Below are positions 1-7,459 of a DNA stretch of 64,000 nucleotides, piece by piece. Numbering within the stretch: position 1 is the stretch's first letter; each line of letters opens with the position of its first letter. The notes beneath the pieces were generated by a model. The model was not told the origin of the DNA, ran no database searches, and saw nothing but the letters and a program-made list of their open reading frames with translations. This stretch comes from Nonomuraea corallina (GTDB lineage Bacteria; Actinomycetota; Actinomycetes; Streptosporangiales; Streptosporangiaceae). The DNA is taken from assembly GCF_027620315.1 (NCBI RefSeq), contig NZ_JAPNNL010000005.1, forward strand, positions 28,804 to 92,803, given 5' to 3'. The position numbers and the translations under genes were made by a program.

Positions 1-93
1 ACCCAGGAGCAGCTCGTCGGCGTCGTCGTGCGCGCCCTCGGCGCCTCGGACCCGGCCAAGGACGAACCCACAAGAGATCAGGCCAACCCGTAA
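1..93 (+). CDS. C-terminal tail of an unidentified protein (partial)
   Basis: Frame 1 is open from the window edge to a TAA stop at 91-93, giving 30 residues ending DQANP. The tail is charged and Pro/Asn-rich with no recognisable domain. It competes with frame 2, which is also open from base 2 through the next gene (see the repeat at 68-133), so either frame may be the translated one. Upstream sequence would decide. Confidence 0.3.
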   Translation, partial: TQEQLVGVVVRALGASDPAKDEPTRDQANP

Positions 94-133
94 CGCGGTC
101 CCGCAGGAAATCAGGCGAAACCGTAAGGCAGTC
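68..133 (+). repeat. Two-copy 33-bp tandem repeat
   Basis: Copies at 68-100 and 101-133 differ at 7 of 33 positions. Read in frame 2, they encode the 11-residue units PQEIRPTRNAV and PQEIRRNRKAV, and five of the seven differences fall on third codon positions. That bias suggests frame 2, continuous with the DUF6882 gene, was translated through here. A 10-bp inverted repeat (99-108 with 138-147) overlaps it. Confidence 0.6.
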
Positions 134-148
134 TCTATCCTGCGGGAG

Positions 149-874
149 GTGCGCAACTCCCTCACCTTCGCGAACCTCCTCGACGACGCCGCCCTGCTCT
201 CCCTGGAGCACCAGCTGCACCTCGAAGAAGTTCTCGCCGAGCACTCCTGGCACGTGAACCTGAAGCAGCCGCTCTTCGAGTTCACCGGCGACCGGACGAT
301 CACCTGCACCGCCTTCCACCTGCTCGGCACCGCCGCCCCCGGACCGGCTTCGTGGCTGTGGGCGTGGGCGAACCCGTCGGGCTTCCCGGAGGCCGTGGTG
401 TCCGCCTCGGAACGGGTACGCGACTTCGGGCGGCAGCACGACATCCCGGAACTGGCCTCCGCGGAGGTGCCGTTCGCCTCGCTGCCCGGCTCCCCGTCAG
501 TGCCGCACGTGGTCGCCGGACTGCTCACGGAGGCGGCCAAGACGGTGACCGGGCACTGGACCTCGTACAACGGGGAAGCCGGCGGCGGGACCAGGGCCGC
601 GTTCCTCGTGGAGCACCCCGACTTCCACCTGCCCGCGCCCGAGCCGGTCCGGGTGATCCGCGTCATCCAGCAGGCGCTCGCCGACCTGTCGCTGACCGAC
701 CACCGGCGCGCGCTGCGCGCCTACGCCGCCGGTCGCGGCCTCGGCGCGGAGTTCGACGACCGCGAGGGCCGGCTCACCGGGCCGGGATTCGAAGTGGTCG
801 TGGACCTCGACGCGTACGGCCGCGTCACCGCCATCAAGGCCGGCCTGCCCTCACCCGACGGACCGACCCCCTGA
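149..874 (+). CDS. DUF6882 family protein
   Basis: A 241-residue protein of unknown function. The LLGT..P..SWLWAWANPS stretch around residues 58-77, followed by a helical middle part and a C-terminal region containing EFDDREGRLTGPG, is what I recall of the DUF6882 family. It is probably cytosolic, with no signal peptide or membrane segment. The first start codon in the window is GTG 149, but the GGGAGG before it touches the start codon, which is too close for normal initiation. The frame has no stop back to base 2, so the true start may lie upstream of the window. Family assignment is fairly sure; the start is not. Confidence 0.7.
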   Translation: MRNSLTFANLLDDAALLSLEHQLHLEEVLAEHSWHVNLKQPLFEFTGDRTITCTAFHLLGTAAPGPASWLWAWANPSGFPEAVVSASERVRDFGRQHDIPELASAEVPFASLPGSPSVPHVVAGLLTEAAKTVTGHWTSYNGEAGGGTRAAFLVEHPDFHLPAPEPVRVIRVIQQALADLSLTDHRRALRAYAAGRGLGAEFDDREGRLTGPGFEVVVDLDAYGRVTAIKAGLPSPDGPTP

Positions 875-973
875 AGCGGCGCTCCAGTGAAAAATCCGGT
901 GGAACCTGTCGAGGATCGGTGCCGGCCGTTCGTCACCTGCACGACACAGCCCTTCCGACCACGAGGAGCAACG

Positions 974-1336
974 ATGAAGTACGCGATGCTGATCTTCGGC
1001 GACGACCGCGAGTGGGACGCGCTGTCCCCGGCCGAGGAGCAGGACCTGATGAGCCAGATCCACGAGTGGTACGAGCGTTGGCAGCCGACCGGCAAGATCG
1101 TCGACGGCGGCGCCGAGCTGCGGCCCCGGGACACGGCGAAGACGGTCCGCGCCGGCGCGGACGGCCGGCCGATGATCATTGACGGGCCGTACCTCGAACT
1201 CAAGGAGGTTATCGGCGCGGTCGTCATGCTGGAGTGCGACCACCTCGACGAGGCCGGGCGGATCGCCGCCACCTGGCCGCTCGCCGCCGGGATGAGCGCG
1301 GTGGAGGTCCGCCCCGTGATGAGCCGCGACCAGTAG
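974..1336 (+). CDS. YCII/DGPF-domain protein
   Basis: A 120-residue protein opening MKYAMLIFGDD and carrying the DGPY variant of the family's DGPF motif (residues ~75-78) and a C-terminal VEVRPV strand, all typical of the YCII-related fold. Start ATG 974 has GAGGAG five bases upstream. It converges with the sigma factor gene at 1355. DGPF/YCII proteins are established genomic partners of ECF42 sigma factors; this pair fits that association, although the two genes are not in one operon. Biochemical role unknown. Confidence 0.85.
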   Translation: MKYAMLIFGDDREWDALSPAEEQDLMSQIHEWYERWQPTGKIVDGGAELRPRDTAKTVRAGADGRPMIIDGPYLELKEVIGAVVMLECDHLDEAGRIAATWPLAAGMSAVEVRPVMSRDQ

Positions 1337-1354
1337 TGACGCCGGGCGCCGGTC

Positions 1355-2563
1355 TCACAGCCGGCGCCTCAGCTCAGCCACCCGGCGCGACATCAGCTCC
1401 CGTTCGGCCGGGTTCGCCGCCAGCTCCAGCGCCCGCTCCGCCGCCGTCAGCGCCTCCGACGGACGGCCGAGCGCCGCCAGCAGATCGGCCCGGGCCGCGT
1501 GCCACAGGTGATAACCGGCGAGCCGGTCACCGAGCGCCTCGACCTCGTCCAACGCAGGAGCCGGCCCCACCGCGAACCGCGTGGCCACCGCCCGGTTCAG
1601 CAGCACCACCGGCGACGGGTCCAACACGTACAGCCGGTCGTACAGCGCCCGCACGCCCGCCCAGTCGGTGGCCTCGTACGAGCCGGCCAGGGCGTGCAAC
1701 GCGGCGATGCCGGCCCGCACCTGGTACGGTCCCGGCCGGCCACGGCGCACCGCCGCCCGCAGCCGCAGCGCCGCCCGTCCGATCGCCGCCCTGTCCCACA
1801 TCCGCCGATCCTGCCGTTCGAGCAGCACGATGCGGCCCCAGGAGTCGAACCGCGCGCCGACGCGGGCGTGATGCAGCTCCAGCAACGCCGCCAGCCCCGC
1901 GGCCTCCGGCTCATGGGGCAGCAGCCCGGCGAGCCGGCCCGCCAGCTCCACCCCCTCACGGGCCAGCTCGCGCCGCTGAACGGACCGGCCACTGGACAGA
2001 TAACCCTCGTTGAAGACGAGATAGATCACCGCGAGCACGGCCGGCAGCCGGTCGGCGTACTCCTGCGGCCGCGGCACCTCGAACCGGACCCCGCGTTCCC
2101 GCAACTGGCGCTTGGCCCGGGAGAGCCGCTGCGCCATCGTCGGCAGCGGCACCAGGAACGCGGCGGCGATCTCGGCCGTGCTCAGCCCGGCGGCCGCGTA
2201 CAACGTCAGCGCCACCCGGGCCGGCTCGGGAAGATCCGGATGGCAACACCCGAACACCATGGCCAGCCGATCGTCCACGCCCGGCTCCGGCGGCGCTTCG
2301 GCGGCCACCCGCGCCAACTTCTCGCGGCCGACGGCGTCTCGGCGCAGCCGGTCCAGCGCCTTGCGCCAGCCCGTGGTGACCAGCCAACCGGTGGGGCTAT
2401 CGGGCACGCCCTCGACGGGCCAGCGCCTGAGCGCCTCGGCCAGCGCGTCCGACAACGCCTCCTCGGCCCGGTCGAAGTCGCCGAGCCGCCGGGTGAGCGC
2501 GCCGAGCATGCCGGCCGCGTCCGCCCGCCAGATCCGATCTAACACTTCCGCCACGTCGCCCAT
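1355..2563 (-). CDS. ECF42-type RNA polymerase sigma factor with C-terminal extension
   Basis: A 402-residue sigma factor. Region 2 lies at about residues 5-80 (LDRIWRADAAGMLGALTRR), and region 4 at about 130-180 (LSTAEIAAAFLVPLPTMAQRL, the HTH). A long C-terminal half of helical, TPR-like repeats follows, including the VIYLVFNEGYL motif characteristic of ECF42/DUF6596 proteins. These have no classical anti-sigma factor; the extension is thought to regulate activity. I place the start at ATG 2563 because the upstream continuation is low-complexity Arg/Pro sequence and residue 1 here begins the conserved region. The neighbouring YCII/DGPF gene supports the subgroup call. Confidence 0.85.
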   Translation of the reverse strand: MGDVAEVLDRIWRADAAGMLGALTRRLGDFDRAEEALSDALAEALRRWPVEGVPDSPTGWLVTTGWRKALDRLRRDAVGREKLARVAAEAPPEPGVDDRLAMVFGCCHPDLPEPARVALTLYAAAGLSTAEIAAAFLVPLPTMAQRLSRAKRQLRERGVRFEVPRPQEYADRLPAVLAVIYLVFNEGYLSSGRSVQRRELAREGVELAGRLAGLLPHEPEAAGLAALLELHHARVGARFDSWGRIVLLERQDRRMWDRAAIGRAALRLRAAVRRGRPGPYQVRAGIAALHALAGSYEATDWAGVRALYDRLYVLDPSPVVLLNRAVATRFAVGPAPALDEVEALGDRLAGYHLWHAARADLLAALGRPSEALTAAERALELAANPAERELMSRRVAELRRRL

Positions 2564-2690
2564 CGCACCAGTGTCCCCGCGTGTGCGACACGCCCCCGCA
2601 CCCGGCGGCCCTGCCCGGGAGGGAGCCCCTGGTCCCTGACGTTCGCTCCGCCGGCGCCGGTCTGGAATCAGGCGTCGGGTCCAGCCCCTC

Positions 2691-3176
2691 TCACCGGCTC
2701 GTCCCACCAGGGCATGCGTAGCCGTCGGCATCCCAGCAGTGATCCGCCGCCGAAGCGATGAGTCTCGCCTCGCGGTCGCCCTCCACCAACACCTCGACGA
2801 CCCGCTCCCCGAACCTCTTGGTCAGGTCGTACGCCTCACACCGCACCGTGCAGTCCCGTGTGCGTTCGGAGGCCGGTTCGCTGCTCCACCCCGCTTTGCC
2901 GAAGGCGGCCACGACCTCCTTCGGCGTCACATCCTCGATGTGGACCTTGACGTGCGCCCCGAATGTGGAGGAGTCGCAGTCATTCCAGTCCTCCATGGTC
3001 GCGACCAGGTCGCCCTCGGAGAGAGCGGGACGCAACGCCTCCCGGACGAGGTCGTTCTCATAGTCCGCCCGTTCATGACACGACCGCCCGCCGGCCACCA
3101 CGCCGAGCAGCCCGCAGCCGGAGGCGAAGACGGCGCTCAGCACGATGAGAACCGGGACCAGCTTGATGCTCGCCAT
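2691..3176 (-). CDS. Putative secreted lipoprotein
   Basis: A 161-residue protein with a signal peptide (MASIKLVPVLIVLSAVFASG) ending in a lipobox-like ASGC with Cys21, so it is predicted to be lipidated and outward-facing. The mature part is acidic with several Cys residues (CHERADY, DCTVRC, HCWD, ACPG) that could pair. No family recognised. ATG 3176 gives a signal peptide of ideal length; a TTG eleven codons upstream (3209) is possible. Confidence 0.6.
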   Translation of the reverse strand: MASIKLVPVLIVLSAVFASGCGLLGVVAGGRSCHERADYENDLVREALRPALSEGDLVATMEDWNDCDSSTFGAHVKVHIEDVTPKEVVAAFGKAGWSSEPASERTRDCTVRCEAYDLTKRFGERVVEVLVEGDREARLIASAADHCWDADGYACPGGTSR

Positions 3177-3276
3177 CGCGCCCGAAGCCTTGATCACCGC
3201 GCCAGTCAACCATGGACGGCCGAGCCCGTTTCGAGCCGTGGCGACACCCAGACGATCAGGCCGCGGCGCGTACCGA

Positions 3277-3306
3277 TTGACAGCTGTTAGCTATGTGGAA
3301 TAGCTT
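3277..3306 (+). promoter_or_regulatory. Promoter and palindromic operator of the TetR gene
   Basis: TTGACA at 3277-3282 is followed after 18 bases by TAGCTT at 3301-3306, a plausible -35/-10 pair. An inverted repeat AGCTAT ... ATAGCT (3289-3294 and 3300-3305, 5-base spacer) occupies the spacer and -10 box, where an autorepressor would bind. Confidence 0.55.
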
Positions 3307-3347
3307 TTAAGATATGCAACCTAGCTACAGGAGCAGGGAAACCGCCC

Positions 3348-3905
3348 ATGCCTAGGGCCGGGCTCACCCGCAGCCGGGTCGTCGACGCCGCAATCGAACT
3401 CGTCGACAAGCACGGCCTTCCAGCGCTGACCCTCGCCGCCGTCGCCGAACACTGCGGCGTCGCGGCCCCGTCTCTCTACAAGCACGTGAGCAACATCGCC
3501 GACCTGCGCACCCTGGTCGGCATACGTGTGATGGAGGAGATGACGGACGGTTTCACGGCCGCCGTGCTCGGCCGCAGCGGCACCGACGCCGTGACCGCGC
3601 TCATGCGGGCCTACCGCGCCTACGTGACCGCCCACCCCGCCCGCTACGCGGCCGTTCCCGTCGACCCGCTGCACCAGCAGGAGTACGCCGCCTCCGGGCG
3701 CCGCATGCTCGAGGTCATGCAAGCGGCGCTGCGCCCCTGGCAGCTCGACGAGAACGAATCGATCCACGCGATCCGGGCCGCCAGAGTGATCGTCCACGGC
3801 TTCGCGTCACTGGAGGCGGCGGGTGGCTTCGGCCTGCCACACGACCTCGACGAAACCTACGAGCGCCTGATCCGGCTGTTCCTCGCCACCCTCCCCCCGC
3901 TTTAG
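3348..3905 (+). CDS. TetR-family transcriptional regulator
   Basis: A 185-residue regulator. The N-terminal HTH (residues ~6-52, TLAAVAEHCGVAAPSLYKHVSN) is canonical TetR, and the C-terminal half with IHAIRAARVIVHGFASLEAAGGFG matches the WHG-type ligand domain. The stop overlaps the Shine-Dalgarno of the next gene, so the two form an operon; the membrane protein is likely its target or effector partner. Autoregulation is inferred from the palindrome in its promoter. Confidence 0.9.
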   Translation: MPRAGLTRSRVVDAAIELVDKHGLPALTLAAVAEHCGVAAPSLYKHVSNIADLRTLVGIRVMEEMTDGFTAAVLGRSGTDAVTALMRAYRAYVTAHPARYAAVPVDPLHQQEYAASGRRMLEVMQAALRPWQLDENESIHAIRAARVIVHGFASLEAAGGFGLPHDLDETYERLIRLFLATLPPL

Positions 3906-3914
3906 GAGATCGCC

Positions 3915-4541
3915 GTGCCGCTCACCCACACCCGACTCGCCGCCGCCGCACTGACCGCCGCCGGTGTGCTGTTCTTCCTCTACCCGGCGCTCCGCCCGTG
4001 GGCGGACGAATCCACAGCCGACGGCGCCCTGCACGCGCTGTCCTCGCCCTGGTGGGTGGCGACCCACCTCTTTGCGATGATCGGGTTCATCCTCGTCCCG
4101 CTGGCGCTGCTGCCGATCAACCGTATCGCCGCCGTCATCATGTGGATCGGCGCGGGCCTGACCCTGCCCTACTACGGCGCGGAGAACTTCGCGCTGAACA
4201 CCATCGCCCTCAAGGTGAGCGAAGGCCGGCAGTTAGACCTGCTCGGCCTCACGGAGAGCATCCGCTACCACCCGGCGGCGGCGGCCACGTTCCTCATCGG
4301 GCTGATCCTGCTGGGCGCCGGCGCACTCACCGCCGCCGTCGCGATCTGGCGCTCCGGCGTACTCCCTCGATACAGCGCAGTGCTCTTCGGCATCGGCTTC
4401 GCCCTGTTCATCCCCCAGTTCTTCGTCGGCGAGGCAGGGCGAATCGCGCACGGCGTACTCATGGCCGCCGGATGCGGATGGCTCGCGGTCTCCCTCTGGC
4501 GAACCCGAACCGTCCCGCTTGGCCGCCCCACCACCGCGTAA
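3915..4541 (+). CDS. Polytopic membrane protein cotranscribed with TetR
   Basis: A 208-residue protein with about six hydrophobic segments (residues ~8-26, 45-66, 70-86, 118-142, 148-168, 172-190). It starts at GTG 3915 with AGGAG at 3904-3908. No catalytic motif. Such small membrane proteins next to TetR genes are often efflux or stress-response factors, but nothing here proves a substrate. Confidence 0.75.
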   Translation: MPLTHTRLAAAALTAAGVLFFLYPALRPWADESTADGALHALSSPWWVATHLFAMIGFILVPLALLPINRIAAVIMWIGAGLTLPYYGAENFALNTIALKVSEGRQLDLLGLTESIRYHPAAAATFLIGLILLGAGALTAAVAIWRSGVLPRYSAVLFGIGFALFIPQFFVGEAGRIAHGVLMAAGCGWLAVSLWRTRTVPLGRPTTA

Positions 4542-4630
4542 CCCTCGACACACAACAGTTGGTGTGCCGCGCCTGAAGCTCGTCGGCGTTCAACGTTGGT
4601 GGACATTGCCGTACGGGTTGCCGTAGCCGT

Positions 4631-5038
4631 TCATCGGGGAACGACCTGAGCGCTGACGCCCGGCAGGTCGTCGAATGCGGCAGATGAGTCCATCGTGATC
4701 ACTGTCCGCGCGGTGGCCGCCGCCGTCGCCGCTATCAGCAGATCATAGGCGCCACGTGTTTTTCCCGCCCGCCGTATGTGCGCCATGAGGCGAGCATGGA
4801 CCCTGGCGACATTCGTGGTGTATTCCTCGACAGGGATCAACGCGAGGACCTGATCCACGAAAGCTTGCCGATCGGGCCGGCGGTCCTCATCGGCCAACTC
4901 CACGCCGACGAACAACTGGGCCACCGTGATCGCCGCGATCGCCACATCATCGGCGTCCCCGATCACCGTGTCCACGGCCGCCTTGCCTCGCTCGGCGGCG
5001 ATGAGCACACCTGTGTCCAGGATCAGGCGCCGGGCCAC
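4631..5038 (-). CDS. vapC: VapC-type PIN-domain toxin
   Basis: A 135-residue PIN-domain ribonuclease. The acidic metal-binding residues are present: D in LILDTGVLI near residue 8, E near 47 (VGVELADE), D near 99 (YDLLIAA) and D116 (ITMDSSAAF). The GTG start at 5038 overlaps the antitoxin 3' end by 16 bp, the usual coupled arrangement. It presumably cleaves RNA when the antitoxin is lost. The pair sits just outside the left attachment site of the AICE array, so it is chromosomal. Confidence 0.88.
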   Translation of the reverse strand: MARRLILDTGVLIAAERGKAAVDTVIGDADDVAIAAITVAQLFVGVELADEDRRPDRQAFVDQVLALIPVEEYTTNVARVHARLMAHIRRAGKTRGAYDLLIAATAAATARTVITMDSSAAFDDLPGVSAQVVPR

Positions 5039-5283
5039 GTGTCTCTCATCTCGTTGTCGGTCGCTTCACGTGCCGCCGCCACGTCAGCCTCGAAATCGGC
5101 GTCCAACGTGCCCGCGCTTCTGGACAGGAACGCCTTGACCATACGGCCCGGCGCGGCCGGCGCGGGGCCGATCACGGCGATCTGCTTGCCGCCGCGAGTC
5201 ACCACGATGGTCTCCCCGCGCTCGGCCTCGTCAAGGACGGCCGCGAAGTTTCGGGACGCTTCCGTAGCGGTCATCGCCTTCAT
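5023..5283 (-). CDS. vapB: Phd/YefM-type antitoxin
   Basis: An 86-residue antitoxin. The N-terminal MTATEASRNFAAVLDEAERGE and ETIVVTRGGKQIAVIGP form the Phd/YefM DNA-binding fold; the C-terminal 35 residues would bind and neutralise VapC. It starts at ATG 5283, is the first gene of the operon, and probably autorepresses it as such antitoxins do. Confidence 0.88.
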   Translation of the reverse strand: MKAMTATEASRNFAAVLDEAERGETIVVTRGGKQIAVIGPAPAAPGRMVKAFLSRSAGTLDADFEADVAAAREATDNEMRDTWPGA

Positions 5284-5368
5284 GGAATCAGACTATCTGA
5301 TACCTCCGTTGATCGCTGGCTGTAAGCAGGCTGTCCGCTATGGCTCCGCCATCAGTAAACACGAAAAC

Positions 5369-5395
5369 GCCCCGAAGCGATGATCGCTACGGGGC
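5369..5395 (-). terminator. tRNA-Phe terminator hairpin copy at the left end
   Basis: A hairpin with GCCCCG/CGGGGC outer stem followed, on the minus strand, by a T-rich tract. It is the homologue of the terminator behind the intact tRNA-Phe (40116-40142), carried along with the 3' tRNA fragment. Confidence 0.7.
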
Positions 5396-5411
5396 ATTCT
5401 TGCTGGTCGGA

Positions 5412-5459
5412 TGAGGTGGTCAGGGGCGGGGTCGAACCGCCGACCTTCCGCTTTTCAGG
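5412..5459 (-). repeat. Left attachment site (attL): 48-bp tRNA-Phe 3' fragment
   Basis: A 48-bp stretch identical to 22278-22325 and to 40159-40206 inside and beside the intact tRNA-Phe gene. It runs from the anticodon loop to just past the tRNA 3' end. There is no 5' half of a tRNA here, so it is a site-specific recombination scar, not a working tRNA. Identity with the intact gene extends to 54 bp (5410-5463). Confidence 0.93.
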
Positions 5460-5542
5460 CGGAGCAATCACCCTGTTCGGGCGATCGAGACCGTGGTCAG
5501 GCGCGTGTGGGCGGCGGCGTGGGTGCGTCGGTGGGTGGGGAC

Positions 5543-5564
5543 GTTGCTGTCAGTGCTGCTGTCA
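5543..5564 (+). repeat. Left-end arm-type repeats of element 1
   Basis: Two 10-mers, GTTGCTGTCA and GCTGCTGTCA, with 12-bp period. The right end of the same element (22200-22221) has GTTGCTGTCA twice with the same period. Position flanking the att core and presence at both ends fit integrase arm-binding sites. Element 2 uses GTTGCCGTCA instead. Confidence 0.65.
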
Positions 5565-5583
5565 CCTCAGCCATGTCGTCCGG

Positions 5584-5622
5584 TGGCAAGGCCCGACGGA
5601 GGAGGGCCTTGCCGGCGATCGC
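5584..5622 (+). repeat. Conserved left-end hairpin and palindrome, element 1
   Basis: Perfect 10-bp stem (5584-5593 with 5603-5612, 9-base loop) followed at once by the palindrome GGCGATCGCC (5613-5622). Element 2 has the same arrangement at 22451-22489 with a compensated base-pair change, and both are followed by a shared 30-bp block. Possible Xis or Int accessory site. Apart from this and the arm repeats I see nothing in 5464-5770. Confidence 0.6.
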
Positions 5623-5770
5623 CCCAGCTCGTACGACGGGCACCGAAGTCCGCGATCGTCACGGCCTCAGCTACCGTGCTGACATCTGAACCGTAGCTGG
5701 GGCGGAGACGTCTACAGGTGTTCAGCATCGATATAAGCCCTTGTCTGAGCAGGAGGGTGGGGCAGGCAGT

Positions 5771-7441
5771 CCCTAACCTCGGGCTTTCACGGGGAATTTG
5801 AGCCAAACTGATCGTTTACATGAGAAAAGTGCCTTTGAGCTGGGAGGATAGGGCTTGTCGAAGGTCCTGTCCGCGTCAGAGCAAGAGGCACTTTTCACGT
5901 GCAGACTATCGCGTCCAACCGCAAGATCAGCCTGTCCGCTGACGCAAACGGTCTCCTGTCCCACGCAGGCGGCCTCCTCCTCACCCAGACGCTGGCCATC
6001 ACCGGCCTGAACCGGGCCCTGTCACACGAACTGGAGCGGTGGCGCCCTTCACGCGCCATGCACGACCCAGGCAAAGTCATCGCTGATCTCGCCCTCACTC
6101 TCGCCCTGGGCGGAGACTGCCTGGCCGACATCGCCCTGCTGCGCTCCCAGCCCGAACTGTTCGGCCCCATCGCCTCCGATCCGACCGTCTCACGCCTGAT
6201 CGACCGGCTCGCCGCCGACGAGACCCGCGCACTGAAAGCCATCCGCGCCGCCCGCGCCACCGCCCGCCAGCGCGCCTGGCACCTGGCCGCCGGTCGCGCT
6301 CCCGGAGCCGACGCCCAGCCCGTGATCGTCGACCTCGACGCCACCATCGTCATCTCCCACTCCGACAAGCAGCACGCCGCCCCGACCTGGAAGAAGAACT
6401 ACGGCTTCCACCCGATGACCGCCTTCGCCGACCACGGCCCCGGCGGTGGCGGAGAACCACTGGCCCTGATGCTGCGGCCCGGCAACGCCGGATCCAACAC
6501 CGCCGCCGACCACATCCAGACGACCCGCCTGGCCCTCGCTCAGCTGCCCAAACACCGGCGGCGCAACGTCCTGATCCGCACCGACTCCGGCGGCGGCACC
6601 CACGAATTCCTCGCCTGGCTCACCCGCCCCGGACGCTGGCTGAAATACTCCATCGGCTTCACCATCACCGACGACATCGCTCAAGCGATCGGCAAACTCC
6701 CGGCCACCGCCTGGAGTCCGGCATACGACGCCGACCGCCAACCACGCCAGGGTGCCTGGGTCGCCGAACTCACCGGCCTGCTGGAGCTGACCGGCTGGCC
6801 CAAGGGCATGCGCGTCATCGTCCGCAAAGAACGCCCGCACCCCGGCGCCCAGCTGCGCTTCACCGATCTGGACGGACACCGCTTCACCTGCTTCGTCACC
6901 GGCACCAAGCACGGCCAGCTCGCCGACCTGGAACTACGCCACCGCCGCCGCGCCCGCGCCGAAGACCGCATCCGCGCCGCCAAGGACACCGGCCTGCGCA
7001 ACCTGCCCCTGCACGACTTCGCCCAGAACCAGATCTGGCTCGAGATCGTCGCCTTGGCCTGCGAACTGCTCGCCTGGACGCAGCTGCTCGCCCTGCACGG
7101 CACCGACGCCCGCCGCTACGAACCCAAACGCCTGCGGCTACGTCTGTTCGCCGTGGCCGGCCGACTGGTGCGCGGTGGCCGACGCCTGCGCCTGCGCATC
7201 GCCACGCGATGGCCCTGGGCCGGCACACTCCTGACCGCCCTGGCACGACTCCAAGCCCTGCCAGCGCCGACCTGACCAGCACGAAACCATCCCAACGAAC
7301 CAGGAAGGAACCCTCGGGCCCGTGGAACCCCGCCCACCCGGCGCGACAGCCGGGCAGCCACGCTGACCACAGCGGGCCAATCGACCTCCAGCCGAAGACC
7401 TCAGCCGACCACCTCAAGGTCGAGAAAGAACGAGGCTAAGG
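5771..7441 (+). mobile_element. IS1380-family insertion sequence
   Basis: Imperfect terminal inverted repeats at 5771-5791 and 7421-7441 match at 16 of 21 positions and enclose a single transposase gene. Length 1.67 kb fits the family. I see no clear target duplication. The IS sits between the left end of element 1 and the 3' end of the NACHT gene, whose stop codon is 19 bp beyond the right repeat. Confidence 0.75.
5899..7275 (+). CDS. IS1380-family transposase
   Basis: A 458-residue DDE transposase. PVIVDLDATIV (residues ~141-151) carries the first catalytic Asp, VLIRTDSGGG (~229-238) the second, and the C-terminal NQIWLEIVALACELLAWTQ (~374-392) the region with the catalytic Glu. The long insertion between the second Asp and Glu is usual for IS4/IS1380-type enzymes. 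GTG 5899 is the chosen start. The reading frame looks intact. Confidence 0.9.
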   Translation: MQTIASNRKISLSADANGLLSHAGGLLLTQTLAITGLNRALSHELERWRPSRAMHDPGKVIADLALTLALGGDCLADIALLRSQPELFGPIASDPTVSRLIDRLAADETRALKAIRAARATARQRAWHLAAGRAPGADAQPVIVDLDATIVISHSDKQHAAPTWKKNYGFHPMTAFADHGPGGGGEPLALMLRPGNAGSNTAADHIQTTRLALAQLPKHRRRNVLIRTDSGGGTHEFLAWLTRPGRWLKYSIGFTITDDIAQAIGKLPATAWSPAYDADRQPRQGAWVAELTGLLELTGWPKGMRVIVRKERPHPGAQLRFTDLDGHRFTCFVTGTKHGQLADLELRHRRRARAEDRIRAAKDTGLRNLPLHDFAQNQIWLEIVALACELLAWTQLLALHGTDARRYEPKRLRLRLFAVAGRLVRGGRRLRLRIATRWPWAGTLLTALARLQALPAPT

Positions 7442-7459
7442 TGGCTCATAGGACCGTAG

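Noticed and set aside
5412..5463. Possible second tRNA-Phe gene
   Set aside because: Only the 3' half is present; there is no D-arm or 5' acceptor strand, so it is an att scar. Same for 22278-22325.
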